This document shows positions 1 through 5,518 of a stretch of 5,518 nt of DNA, piece by piece. The notes under the pieces were generated by a model. That model saw nothing but the letters and a program-made list of their open reading frames with translations, was not told the origin of the DNA and made no database searches. Every line of letters begins with the position of its first letter. Within the stretch, counting starts at the first letter, position 1. This stretch comes from Candidatus Poribacteria bacterium (GTDB lineage: Bacteria; Poribacteria; DTPJ01; WJIO01), in the NCBI GenBank assembly GCA_014730235.1, contig WJIO01000071.1, positions 1 to 5,518 on the forward strand, in the 5' to 3' direction. Position numbers and translations under genes: made by a program.

Positions 1-753
1 ACCATCCACAGCGGCAACGTCAACCACGTGTATCAAAATTCGGGTTCTGGATATATGGCGCAGGAATTCATCACCCAGTCCGACGCCAGAATGAGCACCA
101 TCTATCAAACCGGGTATATCGGCCATGACAAAACTTTTGTCATAGTCAATTTTTATAACACCTAAAACCGGTGAAAGGGTTGTAAAAGGATAACCAGCAA
201 TTTTGGGTTTTGCGGCTGAAACTCTGGATATAATCGAAGATTTACCTGCGTTAGGGTAACCAACAAGACCTACATCGGCAACCAGACGGAGCTCAAGTTC
301 CAGATTTCTGCTCTCCCCTGGTTCGCCTACCTCTGCGACCCTGGGTGTTTGATTTGTGCTTCTTTTAAAGTGTATATTACCTTTTCCGCCAATACCTCCT
401 TTTGCCAGAACGAACCTTTGACTAACTGTTTTAAGGTCTGCCAGCAGTTCACCGGTATCAGCATCTCTTATAATAGTTCCCGGCGGCAGTTTTATAATAA
501 CATCTTCGCCATCCCGGCCGTGTTTGTTACTACCTTTACCATGTTCACCGTCCTGGGCTTTGTATTGTTGTGTGTAATATTGCTTTATCAGTGTATTTAA
601 ATTTTCACTGACTTCGGCTATTACATTTCCGCCTTTGCCGCCGTCACCACCGTCGGGACCACCTTTTGGCACGTGTTTTTCCCGACGAAAACTTATGCAG
701 CCATTTCCGCCTTTTCCCGCCTGAACATAGATTTTAACCTTATCAATAAACAT
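1..753 (-). CDS. obg: GTPase Obg (CgtA), C-terminal part beyond left edge
   Basis: Obg is a conserved GTPase that binds the large ribosomal subunit and acts in its late assembly and in stress signalling. Reading from the ATG at 753 gives 251 codons without a stop before the edge, so the 3' end of the gene is outside the window. The N-terminal Obg fold (about residues 1-158) is plain: MFIDKVKIYV at the start, then glycine-rich loops AGKGGNG (12-18), GGPDGGDGGKGG (31-42) and AKGGIGGKGN (117-126). The G domain follows, with a P-loop GYPNAGKS (165-172), switch I YPFTT (188-192) and G3 DIPG (212-215). The NKxD motif lies past the edge. Family members usually have about 330-430 residues. The gene follows rpmA by 86 bases with a terminator between them. 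The identification is direct from motifs and from the conserved rplU-rpmA-obg order. Confidence 0.97.
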   Translation of the reverse strand, partial: MFIDKVKIYVQAGKGGNGCISFRREKHVPKGGPDGGDGGKGGNVIAEVSENLNTLIKQYYTQQYKAQDGEHGKGSNKHGRDGEDVIIKLPPGTIIRDADTGELLADLKTVSQRFVLAKGGIGGKGNIHFKRSTNQTPRVAEVGEPGESRNLELELRLVADVGLVGYPNAGKSSIISRVSAAKPKIAGYPFTTLSPVLGVIKIDYDKSFVMADIPGLIDGAHSGVGLGDEFLRHISRTRILIHVVDVAAVDG

Positions 754-757
754 AATA

Positions 758-773
758 TCCGGACACCTCCGGA
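758..773 (-). promoter_or_regulatory. obg ribosome-binding site inside a short hairpin
   Basis: On the minus strand the sequence TCCGGA-GGTG-TCCGGA lies just upstream of the obg ATG. The Shine-Dalgarno core GGAGG (766-770) leaves about 12 bases to the start codon, or 10 if counted from GGAGGTG. The two TCCGGA copies are self-complementary and can pair around a 4-base loop, which places the core partly in the stem and partly in the loop. The ribosome-binding site is clear. Whether the hairpin controls translation is inference. Confidence 0.6.
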
Positions 774-785
774 GCTAAATACAAA

Positions 786-814
786 ATAAGCCCTCGAACA
801 GCTCGAGGGCTTAT
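786..814 (-). terminator. Intrinsic terminator between rpmA and obg
   Basis: A perfect 12-bp inverted repeat, ATAAGCCCTCGA with TCGAGGGCTTAT, surrounds the 5-base loop at 798-802. On the minus strand it is followed by TTTGTATTT, a fair U-tract. The plus strand lacks one, so the element works leftward. It begins 25 bases past the rpmA stop and ends 32 bases before the obg ATG. It should end most rplU-rpmA transcripts and let a fraction continue into obg. Confidence 0.9.
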
Positions 815-839
815 GAAAGATAACAAATATACAATAAAA

Positions 840-1097
840 TTAAACAGCCATTAAAACGCTGACTTGTTTTCTCTTTTTGTCTTTACGCTCGAATTTAACA
901 AATCCATCAATCAAGGCAAAGAGGGTATCATCTTTACCCTTGCCTACATTTGTACCCGGATGGAATTTTGTTCCTCTTTGTCTTACCAGAATACTGCCGG
1001 CAGTAACGTAATTTCCGGTGAATTTTTTAACTCCTAAACGTTTACCGGCACTATCTCTTCCATTTCTTGAACTACCCTGTCCTTGTTTATGAGCCAT
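840..1097 (-). CDS. rpmA: 50S ribosomal protein L27
   Basis: This is a component of the large ribosomal subunit whose N-terminal tail reaches toward the peptidyl-transferase centre and helps place tRNA. The 85-residue product has the typical family length. It starts [16 protein letters not shown], matching the universal L27 N-terminus, and continues with LGVKKF, the [17 protein letters not shown] core and [12 protein letters not shown]. There is no Firmicutes-type N-terminal extension of the kind removed by the Prp protease, since the start codon directly precedes AHK. The ATG lies two bases after the rplU stop. A strong AGGGGGAA site within the last rplU codons (1103-1110) has about 7 bases of spacing to the core. 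The pair is clearly co-transcribed. Confidence 0.98.
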   Translation of the reverse strand: MAHKQGQGSSRNGRDSAGKRLGVKKFTGNYVTAGSILVRQRGTKFHPGTNVGKGKDDTLFALIDGFVKFERKDKKRKQVSVLMAV

Positions 1098-1099
1098 TA

Positions 1100-1501
1100 T
1101 TATTCCCCCTTTTCTTCTATTTCTTCGACTACCGGAGTTTCAGCTTCGGCATTAACTTCAGCTTTAACTTCTTCATCGTCGTCGGCTTGGCGTCTTATTT
1201 CATCTATATGTAGTCTTGTATATTTTTGTCTATGTCCGGTTTTGCGACGATAGCCTTTTCTTTTCTTTGACTTGAATATAACGATTTTTTCACCTTTAAC
1301 CTGGTCAACCAAATGAGCAACTACGGCGGCATCCTCTATTACAGGTTTACCAACCTCAACGGCATCATCATCGACTATCATCAGGACGTTATCCAGTCTT
1401 ACCTCATCATCATCTTCTGGAATCTCTATTTTTTCTATATCAACGGTATCACCGGGACTTACTTTATACTGCTTACCGCCAGTTTCAATTATTGCATACA
1501 T
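1100..1501 (-). CDS. rplU: 50S ribosomal protein L21 with acidic C-terminal tail
   Basis: L21 is a large-subunit protein that binds 23S rRNA. The product opens with [18 protein letters not shown], the usual L21 N-terminus. It carries the conserved basic segment [17 protein letters not shown] (79-95) followed by LHIDEI (97-102). The normal family length of about 103 residues ends here. The remaining 29 residues (105-133) form a low-complexity tail in which 13 residues are Asp or Glu. A GAGAGGAG site at 1517-1524 lies about 15 bases before the ATG, which is long, but the alignment of the protein start leaves little doubt. A promoter and a leader of about 158 nt precede the gene, and rpmA follows after two bases. 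Confidence 0.97.
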   Translation of the reverse strand: MYAIIETGGKQYKVSPGDTVDIEKIEIPEDDDEVRLDNVLMIVDDDAVEVGKPVIEDAAVVAHLVDQVKGEKIVIFKSKKRKGYRRKTGHRQKYTRLHIDEIRRQADDDEEVKAEVNAEAETPVVEEIEEKGE

Positions 1502-1660
1502 ATCAGGCCTACTTTGCTCCTCTCAACGGAAACACAAGTCAGCTTTTAACACAGCTTTGCTATCTATAATAATTACTAATTTCCGGGATGCAAACTTATC
1601 GCTAATGTGCTTCTGTAAAAATCAATAAACTACACAACATTAAAACCATAAATTGCGCAA
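1502..1660 (-). promoter_or_regulatory. Long rplU leader with possible structured element
   Basis: The region between the predicted transcription start (about 1660) and the rplU ATG is about 158 nt and has no reading frame of note. In the RNA sense, CGGAAA (1580-1585) can pair with TTTCCG (1527-1532), closing a 47-base domain that ends just before the GAGAGGAG ribosome-binding site (1517-1524). Inside it, two AGCT tetramers separated by 8 bases, flanked by CAA and TTG, can form a small imperfect hairpin. Leaders that let L21 repress its own operon are known in other bacteria. I do not recognise the specific L21-leader consensus here, so the regulatory role is inference. Confidence 0.35.
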
Positions 1661-1666
1661 GTATAA

Positions 1667-1695
1667 AGTATAACAAACTCAAGATTTATTGTCAA
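1667..1695 (-). promoter_or_regulatory. Promoter of the rplU-rpmA(-obg) operon
   Basis: On the minus strand there is a perfect -35 box TTGACA (1690-1695), a 17-base spacer and TATACT (1667-1672) as -10 box. The three bases before the -10 box are TGT, giving an extended -10. The spacing and five-of-six match to TATAAT make this the best promoter in the window. Transcription would start near 1660. It lies upstream of rplU with no other gene between, as expected for a strongly expressed ribosomal operon. Confidence 0.85.
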
Positions 1696-1733
1696 TTACC
1701 AATTTCTGAGTCCAAGCATAAATTTTACCTCCC
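1696..1733 (-). other. Seven-codon minigene-like sequence
   Basis: On the minus strand a strong Shine-Dalgarno GGGAGGT (1727-1733) is followed after 7 bases by ATG at 1719 and a frame coding MLGLRNW that ends in TAA at 1696. The stop codon directly abuts the -35 box of the rplU promoter. Nothing identifies a function. It may be a chance match, the relic of a lost gene start, or a tiny leader peptide on a transcript coming from upstream. Confidence 0.2.
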
Positions 1734-1817
1734 TGTGCTATTGCGAATAACGGAGTAACAAATAAAGTTTGGTTCCTTCCGGTTCAATGTGTTAAAAATA
1801 AGAAACTTCTATATGCT

Positions 1818-1840
1818 GTCATTCCTGCGAAAGCAGGAAT
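1818..1840 (+). repeat. Hairpin core, left copy
   Basis: The core is GTC followed by ATTCCTGC-GAAA-GCAGGAAT, an 8-bp stem capped by a GAAA tetraloop on the plus strand. It is an exact reverse complement of 1866-1888. Sequences of this kind are common as dispersed hairpin repeats in many bacterial genomes. Confidence 0.8.
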
Positions 1841-1865
1841 TCATAAGCATTAGCACAAATACTGG

Positions 1866-1888
1866 ATTCCTGCTTTCGCAGGAATGAC
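1866..1888 (-). repeat. Hairpin core, right copy in inverse orientation
   Basis: This is the exact reverse complement of 1818-1840, separated from it by 25 bases. Read on the minus strand it gives the same GTC plus ATTCCTGC-GAAA-GCAGGAAT hairpin with the GAAA loop. The two cores can therefore form two small hairpins or one 23-bp stem. Confidence 0.8.
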
Positions 1889-1990
1889 AAGCTGAGGGAA
1901 TTTTCAAATTATTACCATACTCAAACCGGAAGAACCAAAATTTATGTCCCCGAAGACTTCTGAATAAATCAAAAACTTATTATACATTTC

Positions 1991-2015
1991 ATTGCGAGCA
2001 AAGCGAAGTAATCTC
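1991..2015. repeat. Fragment of a CATTGCGAGC...AATCTC-type dispersed repeat
   Basis: The sequence begins ATTGCGAGCAAAGCGAAG and ends TAATCTC. It closely resembles a repeat end familiar from many bacterial genomes (ATTGCGAGC, then GAAGCGAAGCAATCTC). It can fold weakly, with ATTGC facing GTAAT. Only one end is recognisable, with no matching opposite end in the window, so it is probably a solo or decayed copy. The family assignment rests on memory of the consensus and not on a search. Confidence 0.45.
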
Positions 2016-2060
2016 AAAGATAATAAGGTATAATTACTATAATTATACCTTATTATCTTT
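2016..2060. repeat. Perfect 20-bp AT-rich inverted repeat
   Basis: AAAGATAATAAGGTATAATT (2016-2035) is exactly complementary to 2041-2060 across the 5-base loop ACTAT. It lies 41 bases past the stop codon of the short-chain dehydrogenase gene. In the minus-strand direction no U-tract follows (GAGATTACTT), and on the plus strand only a mixed TTTTGTCTTTG follows. It may end or protect the 3' end of the dehydrogenase transcript, or be part of a mobile repeat, since it directly adjoins the repeat fragment at 1991-2015. Confidence 0.7.
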
Positions 2061-2101
2061 TGTCTTTGATCCGTAATTATTATAACCTATAGTATAAAAT
2101 T

Positions 2102-2890
2102 CTATCCCACCGTCCAGCCTCCGTCCACAAATAGCGCTGTTCCGGTAACATAGCTGGAGGCATCGCTGGCCAGGAATAGGGCTGCACCTCTTATCTCGTG
2201 CAATTGCCCCCAGCGGTTAAAGGCTGTTTTGCTGATAATGGCCTCGGCTTTTTTTGGTTGATTCAGGAGAGGTTGATTCATTTCCGTCAAAAATGGGCCT
2301 GGACATATAGCGTTACATCGGGCCCCAAAAGCCGCCCATTCCAGGGCCAAAGCCCGGGTTAATCCAAGAATTCCAGCCTTTGATGAGCAGTATGGAGTCC
2401 TGTTTTTCACACCTACAACGCTTAATGTTGATCCTATATTGATCACAGAACCTCTCTTTTGCTTTTTCATTACAGATGCAGAGGCTTTACAGCATAACCA
2501 TGAACCTGTCAGGTTTGTATTAATAACCTGCCGGAATTCGTCCAGGGAAAGCTCTTCTATGGGATTTCTGATATTTATTCCCGCGCTGTTTACCAGCACA
2601 TCCAAGGAACCGAATTTCTCCATAACTTTATCAAAAGTATCTTCCACCTGTTCCGGATCTGTAACGTCCATGCTGATGCCGATGCTTTCTATACCGGTCT
2701 GTTTTTCTATAGAAATGGATACAGAATCACATTCATCCTGGTGTCGTGAACAAATTACAGTCTTTGCCCCGGCCTGGGCAAGACCAAGGGTGATTGATTT
2801 ACCCAAACCCTTTGATCCCCCGGTAATCAATGCAACTCGATCATCCAGACGAAACATAGACATAACGCTGTCTTCTTTGCTGATATTCAT
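2102..2890 (-). CDS. Short-chain dehydrogenase/reductase (SDR family, gluconate 5-dehydrogenase-like)
   Basis: The 262-residue product is a classical SDR oxidoreductase, a cytoplasmic NAD(P)-dependent enzyme. Visible motifs are the cofactor loop TGGSKGLG (23-30), MDVTD with Asp75, NSAG (101-104), Asn126 in NTNL, the catalytic Ser154, and Tyr167/Lys171 in YCSSK. PGP follows at 197-199 and the C-terminus is TGTALFVDGGW. Arg49 after the second strand hints at NADP preference (inference). The overall pattern resembles 2-deoxygluconate/gluconate 5-dehydrogenase-type sugar SDRs, but the substrate cannot be read from sequence. The start at 2890 is supported by GGAG (2898-2901) with 7 bases of spacing. 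ATGs at codons 10 and 12 have weaker sites. The start shares one base with the stop of the upstream hydrolase-like gene (TAATG), which implies coupled translation and a joint role in carbohydrate metabolism. Confidence 0.93.
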   Translation of the reverse strand: MNISKEDSVMSMFRLDDRVALITGGSKGLGKSITLGLAQAGAKTVICSRHQDECDSVSISIEKQTGIESIGISMDVTDPEQVEDTFDKVMEKFGSLDVLVNSAGINIRNPIEELSLDEFRQVINTNLTGSWLCCKASASVMKKQKRGSVINIGSTLSVVGVKNRTPYCSSKAGILGLTRALALEWAAFGARCNAICPGPFLTEMNQPLLNQPKKAEAIISKTAFNRWGQLHEIRGAALFLASDASSYVTGTALFVDGGWTVG

Positions 2891-5518
2891 TATTCAACTC
2901 CATATATATTTCTTGATACAGATGAGTCGGCAATCTCTATGATAAAATAACCATTATTTTTCTTAAAATTAACAGGTTTACCACGTTCTCCGGGTTTATT
3001 ACCCTGGGCATAAAAAGCTGACAAATTCGGGTAAGATTCAGCCGGGATTTTTATACTTCCGGGATTTGTGCAATATAACATCAATACAGCACCGCCGTCA
3101 ACCTTTCTGTTCTCCTGCACAGGGCCCCACCCAATTTGACTAACTGGTTGGTTAGCAAAAATATATGTTTTACCGTCTATAGTTATTTCCCTACATTCGT
3201 TACCTGCAAAAGCAATAAGGTTCTTATCGTCATCCAGCCTGAAAGCTACCGCGCCTGTACCCTCATAATTAACGCAGTAACCATTTACCCAAAAAGATTC
3301 CAACTTCATATGTTTATCCGGCAGATCAAGCCTTTCCTCGATCTCCTTATCCTGCTGAGGATCCCGGGCAAAGCCGCCGGGCCAGGATTCTTCCAGCTTT
3401 GTCAGATGAGGGGCCAGGGCTGTTGTTCCGTTGGGGAATCGGCAGGCCAGGTAAGGAGTATGCCGGGATACCACTTCTGTATTATCATTAAAGCCTATTC
3501 CCTGAGTCACCGTCGGATATGCACCCAGAGCATGCAGAACCTGGAACCAGTTGCGCGTTTCATAACCAAGACTGGCTGATTGATCGTCTCTTGGACGATA
3601 GGCCAGATATGTCAATGAACCACCTGAACCAAGCTTTCGGTGAGTTCCTGTAATATATTTTCCACATCTTGCCACTACCTGAGATTCATTTTCAGGTTTT
3701 ATGGGATATATCCTGTCTACCATGAAATCCGTAAGTATTACCTGGGGATCTACATTAGCCAGAATGTTTTCAAAGGTTACAAGTCCACCCGGCGCGCCTT
3801 TTCCCCATCCGCCAGCCGGAATTAAACATTTGACACAGAAAATTTCCTGCCATTTTTCCAGCACAGGATTTCCATCCGAATCCATCAACGGCGGCGGACC
3901 TGACCATATTATGTTTCCACCTGTCTCAGCTAAGGTCTGCATCATTTCCAGCAGGCCCGGTTTTGGGAAAGGCTCAAAGGTGGCCACCAGGGTATTAAAT
4001 TTTCGTCCAGCCATCTCCACCACTCCGTCTTTTACTTCGCCCAATTCCAGGAGCTTTGCCGGGGTAATCATGTTGGCGTAACCATATTGCGTCATCCACG
4101 ATCCAAACCGTTCTTCCACACTCACAAAGTCAAGGGGATACAGCATCAATACATCCACATCCCGATGCTGCATATCTTGAACATGGGCAAACATGGTTCC
4201 GGGAGTTGTGCCGTAAGCGTTTTGAAGTTGACGCCTGCGCCAGCTTACCTCTCCCGGATGCCCCCAGTGAGCGCAGTAGGAATAAGGAACTTCGTTGATT
4301 ATACCCGTAGAGCAGGCCAGGGCAAATCCGTAGTAATTGCGATCCAGCCATCCACATTCCGGATGGTCGTTCCCTGTGCCAGTAAGGAATTCACCCCACT
4401 TGAAATAATCATGGCAGGCAGATGCTGCCTGATGTACAGTGTTAGACCATACAAAATTTGAAGTGTATTCATATTTCCGGCTGTTTTCGTTTTCGCCTAC
4501 ATAACGCCATTTATCAATAGTCGGACTTTCAGCCCACGTTGCATGGGCTCTGGTTTCCAGCCTATAACCGATTTTTTCCTCCGCGTAGTGCTTTGCTTTT
4601 GTAAATAAGTCCACAACGCCGTCCTGCAGGAGGGTATAATACCTTGATCGGAACAAGGCCGTTTTGTGTATATCTTCCGGAGAACTGCCAAAGACGTGCA
4701 TAACCCCTTCTGTTGCCCTCAAATCCGGCGAAAAATCTTCCTGAGCGTATGCAAAATACAGCATATATTTGGCCATATCTCTGTATTTATCCCCGAACTG
4801 TCTTGCATACTCCGCTTCCAACCCTGAACTTACATATCGTATGGTAAACTGACCATGATCATGATGGCTAAAGTAAGCCCAATCTTGCTGGATGTGCATT
4901 TCATCGGAATAGAAGCCGCTGAATTTAACCCCGGCGTCCAGGTATTTATCAATGAGGTTTTTAAGGTAAGGTAGGGCTGATGAGCTGAAATAATCCATTT
5001 CCGGCACTTTATATTCCTGGACAACTATGACCCTGTTAAGCCCTTCCGCGCCTGTTTCACCTTTTCCAAAAACCCGAACCCGTCGGGAGACGTGGCCAGA
5101 TTTTACATTTTCATAGATTTCCGTTTTTGCAACATCGCTGATTTCCCTTATCCACTCAGGATTGACAACTCTGTAAGGTGTTCCCGGAACTGGTTCTTCC
5201 CGGAAGGCAAATACCCTCACATTTTCTGGTGTTACATCCACAAAACCCTTGTTATTCTCCCAGCGTTGATGCTGCCAGAGCTGGACGCTGAAAGTTCCTG
5301 TTTTGGGGTCACGAAGCCCTTTACGATACTGCATCCAACGGCCGTATTCTCCAGTAGCTTTCACATAAGCCGGCCCTATTTCAAGAGGACTTAGAAGGCT
5401 TAATTCCAGCCGCAGACCGTATTTATGGGCAAAATTACCCACTTTGCTGATAAGCTGGACATATTCATCCATATCCGGCGTTAAACTCCGGGGATGATCC
5501 ATCCCCGGGCGATACTGG
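2890..5518 (-). CDS. Putative glycoside hydrolase-like multidomain protein, N-terminus beyond right edge
   Basis: The frame is open to the edge. The first ATG (5502) has no spaced ribosome-binding site and in-frame codons (QYRPG) continue upstream, so the start is probably outside the window. Numbers below count from that ATG (870 residues). Residues 1 to about 440 look like most of a TIM barrel, with strand-like segments RLELSLLSP (31-39), NRVIVVQEY (156-164), GFYSDEMH (196-203), YRLETRAHATWAES (313-326) and ACSTGIINEVPY (396-407). Glu201 and Glu325 are candidate catalytic acids, and NDHPECGW (378-385) is another striking motif. Residues about 446-545 resemble the GATase/flavodoxin-like domain of GH42-type enzymes (DVDVLMLYPLDF, FNTLVATFEPFP, GGNIIWSGPPP). 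The remainder is beta-rich. This layout suggests a sugar-polymer or glycoside-cleaving enzyme. I cannot assign a family, substrate or location, and the part that would carry a signal peptide is missing. A one-base overlap joins it to the SDR gene. Confidence 0.75.
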   Translation of the reverse strand, partial: QYRPGMDHPRSLTPDMDEYVQLISKVGNFAHKYGLRLELSLLSPLEIGPAYVKATGEYGRWMQYRKGLRDPKTGTFSVQLWQHQRWENNKGFVDVTPENVRVFAFREEPVPGTPYRVVNPEWIREISDVAKTEIYENVKSGHVSRRVRVFGKGETGAEGLNRVIVVQEYKVPEMDYFSSSALPYLKNLIDKYLDAGVKFSGFYSDEMHIQQDWAYFSHHDHGQFTIRYVSSGLEAEYARQFGDKYRDMAKYMLYFAYAQEDFSPDLRATEGVMHVFGSSPEDIHKTALFRSRYYTLLQDGVVDLFTKAKHYAEEKIGYRLETRAHATWAESPTIDKWRYVGENENSRKYEYTSNFVWSNTVHQAASACHDYFKWGEFLTGTGNDHPECGWLDRNYYGFALACSTGIINEVPYSYCAHWGHPGEVSWRRRQLQNAYGTTPGTMFAHVQDMQHRDVDVLMLYPLDFVSVEERFGSWMTQYGYANMITPAKLLELGEVKDGVVEMAGRKFNTLVATFEPFPKPGLLEMMQTLAETGGNIIWSGPPPLMDSDGNPVLEKWQEIFCVKCLIPAGGWGKGAPGGLVTFENILANVDPQVILTDFMVDRIYPIKPENESQVVARCGKYITGTHRKLGSGGSLTYLAYRPRDDQSASLGYETRNWFQVLHALGAYPTVTQGIGFNDNTEVVSRHTPYLACRFPNGTTALAPHLTKLEESWPGGFARDPQQDKEIEERLDLPDKHMKLESFWVNGYCVNYEGTGAVAFRLDDDKNLIAFAGNECREITIDGKTYIFANQPVSQIGWGPVQENRKVDGGAVLMLYCTNPGSIKIPAESYPNLSAFYAQGNKPGERGKPVNFKKNNGYFIIEIADSSVSRNIYGVE

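Larger units (their letters stand above)
1751..1957. repeat. Long imperfect palindrome from two inverted repeat units (REP/MITE-like)
   Basis: The segment reads as two inverted copies of one unit of roughly 95-100 bp. The outer parts match imperfectly: TTTGGTTCCTTCCGGTT (1768-1784) faces AACCGGAAGAACCAAA (1924-1939) with one extra base, and the flanking ATAAA/TTTAT continue the match. The middle parts are more diverged but keep the same spacing (50 and 51 bases from the outer match to the core). The inner cores (1818-1840 and 1866-1888) are a perfect 23-bp inverted repeat. It encodes no protein and resembles a BIME-type pair of REP elements or a non-autonomous mobile element. I could not define target-site duplications. 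Confidence 0.65.

Noticed and set aside
349-600. Plus-strand open frame of 83 codons
   Set aside because: It is antisense to the Obg N-terminal domain, which is identified by exact family motifs. The frame is a shadow.
1313-1549. Plus-strand open frame of 78 codons
   Set aside because: It is antisense to rplU and its leader, and its hydrophobic, aromatic-rich content is typical of the complement of an acidic coding region.
1979-1984. Perfect TATAAT on the minus strand as a promoter
   Set aside because: No acceptable -35 box occurs at 16-18 bases upstream, and the stretch is AT-rich, so a chance match is likely.
1751-2060. CRISPR array
   Set aside because: The repeats are inverted and of different families, with no regular direct repeats and spacers and no cas genes.
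2439-2942. Plus-strand open frame of 167 codons
   Set aside because: It lies antisense to the SDR gene, whose motifs are unmistakable. The plus-strand protein has no recognisable domain and is biased as expected for a shadow frame.
3136-5394. Several plus-strand open frames of about 60-150 codons and short minus-strand frames opposite or within the hydrolase-like gene
   Set aside because: All overlap one continuous 870-codon frame with coherent protein features. None has domain signals or a convincing context.
5500-5502. ATG at 5502 as the true start of the hydrolase-like gene
   Set aside because: No Shine-Dalgarno with proper spacing precedes it, the frame stays open upstream, and the protein seems to begin in the middle of a barrel domain. 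The gene is treated as cut by the window edge.

Overview
All recognisable genes in this window lie on the minus strand. Two blocks are separated by about 600 bases of non-coding, repeat-rich DNA. The organism cannot be named from the window. Base composition looks moderate by eye. L27 lacks the cleavable N-terminal extension typical of Firmicutes, and the gene order is the widespread rplU-rpmA-obg. The repeats include a 'GTCATTCCTGC...' hairpin and a 'CATTGCGAGC...GAAG.AATCTC' type, both of which resemble interspersed repeats familiar from several environmental bacterial lineages. A Gram-negative-type lineage, possibly a member of the Planctomycetes/PVC group, is only a weak inference.

Housekeeping block (1-1695), read right to left. 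A near-consensus sigma-70-type promoter (1667-1695) would start a transcript with a leader of about 158 nt. The transcript covers rplU (ribosomal protein L21, 1100-1501) and rpmA (L27, 840-1097), then meets a strong intrinsic terminator (786-814). The gene for the ribosome-assembly GTPase Obg starts just beyond it at 753 and runs off the left edge. Because the terminator sits between rpmA and obg and leaves little room for a separate promoter, obg is probably expressed by readthrough. Its Shine-Dalgarno sequence can itself fold into a small hairpin.

Intergenic block (1502-2101). It holds the rplU leader and promoter, a seven-codon minigene-like sequence with an ideal ribosome-binding site (1696-1733), and a long imperfect palindrome (about 1751-1957) built from two inverted copies of one unit with a perfectly conserved 23-bp hairpin-forming core. 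Next come a fragment of a second repeat family (1991-2015) and a perfect 20-bp inverted repeat (2016-2060). No convincing protein gene lies there.

Accessory block (2102-5518). A two-gene cluster consists of a large protein that looks like a TIM-barrel glycoside hydrolase with a GATase/flavodoxin-like middle domain and a C-terminal beta-rich region (2890 to beyond the right edge), and a classical short-chain dehydrogenase/reductase (2102-2890). Their coding regions overlap by one base in a TAATG junction, so they are very likely co-translated. The natural reading is that the first enzyme releases or processes a sugar and the second oxidises or reduces a sugar or polyol. The substrate cannot be deduced here, and the large protein belongs to no family I can name with confidence.
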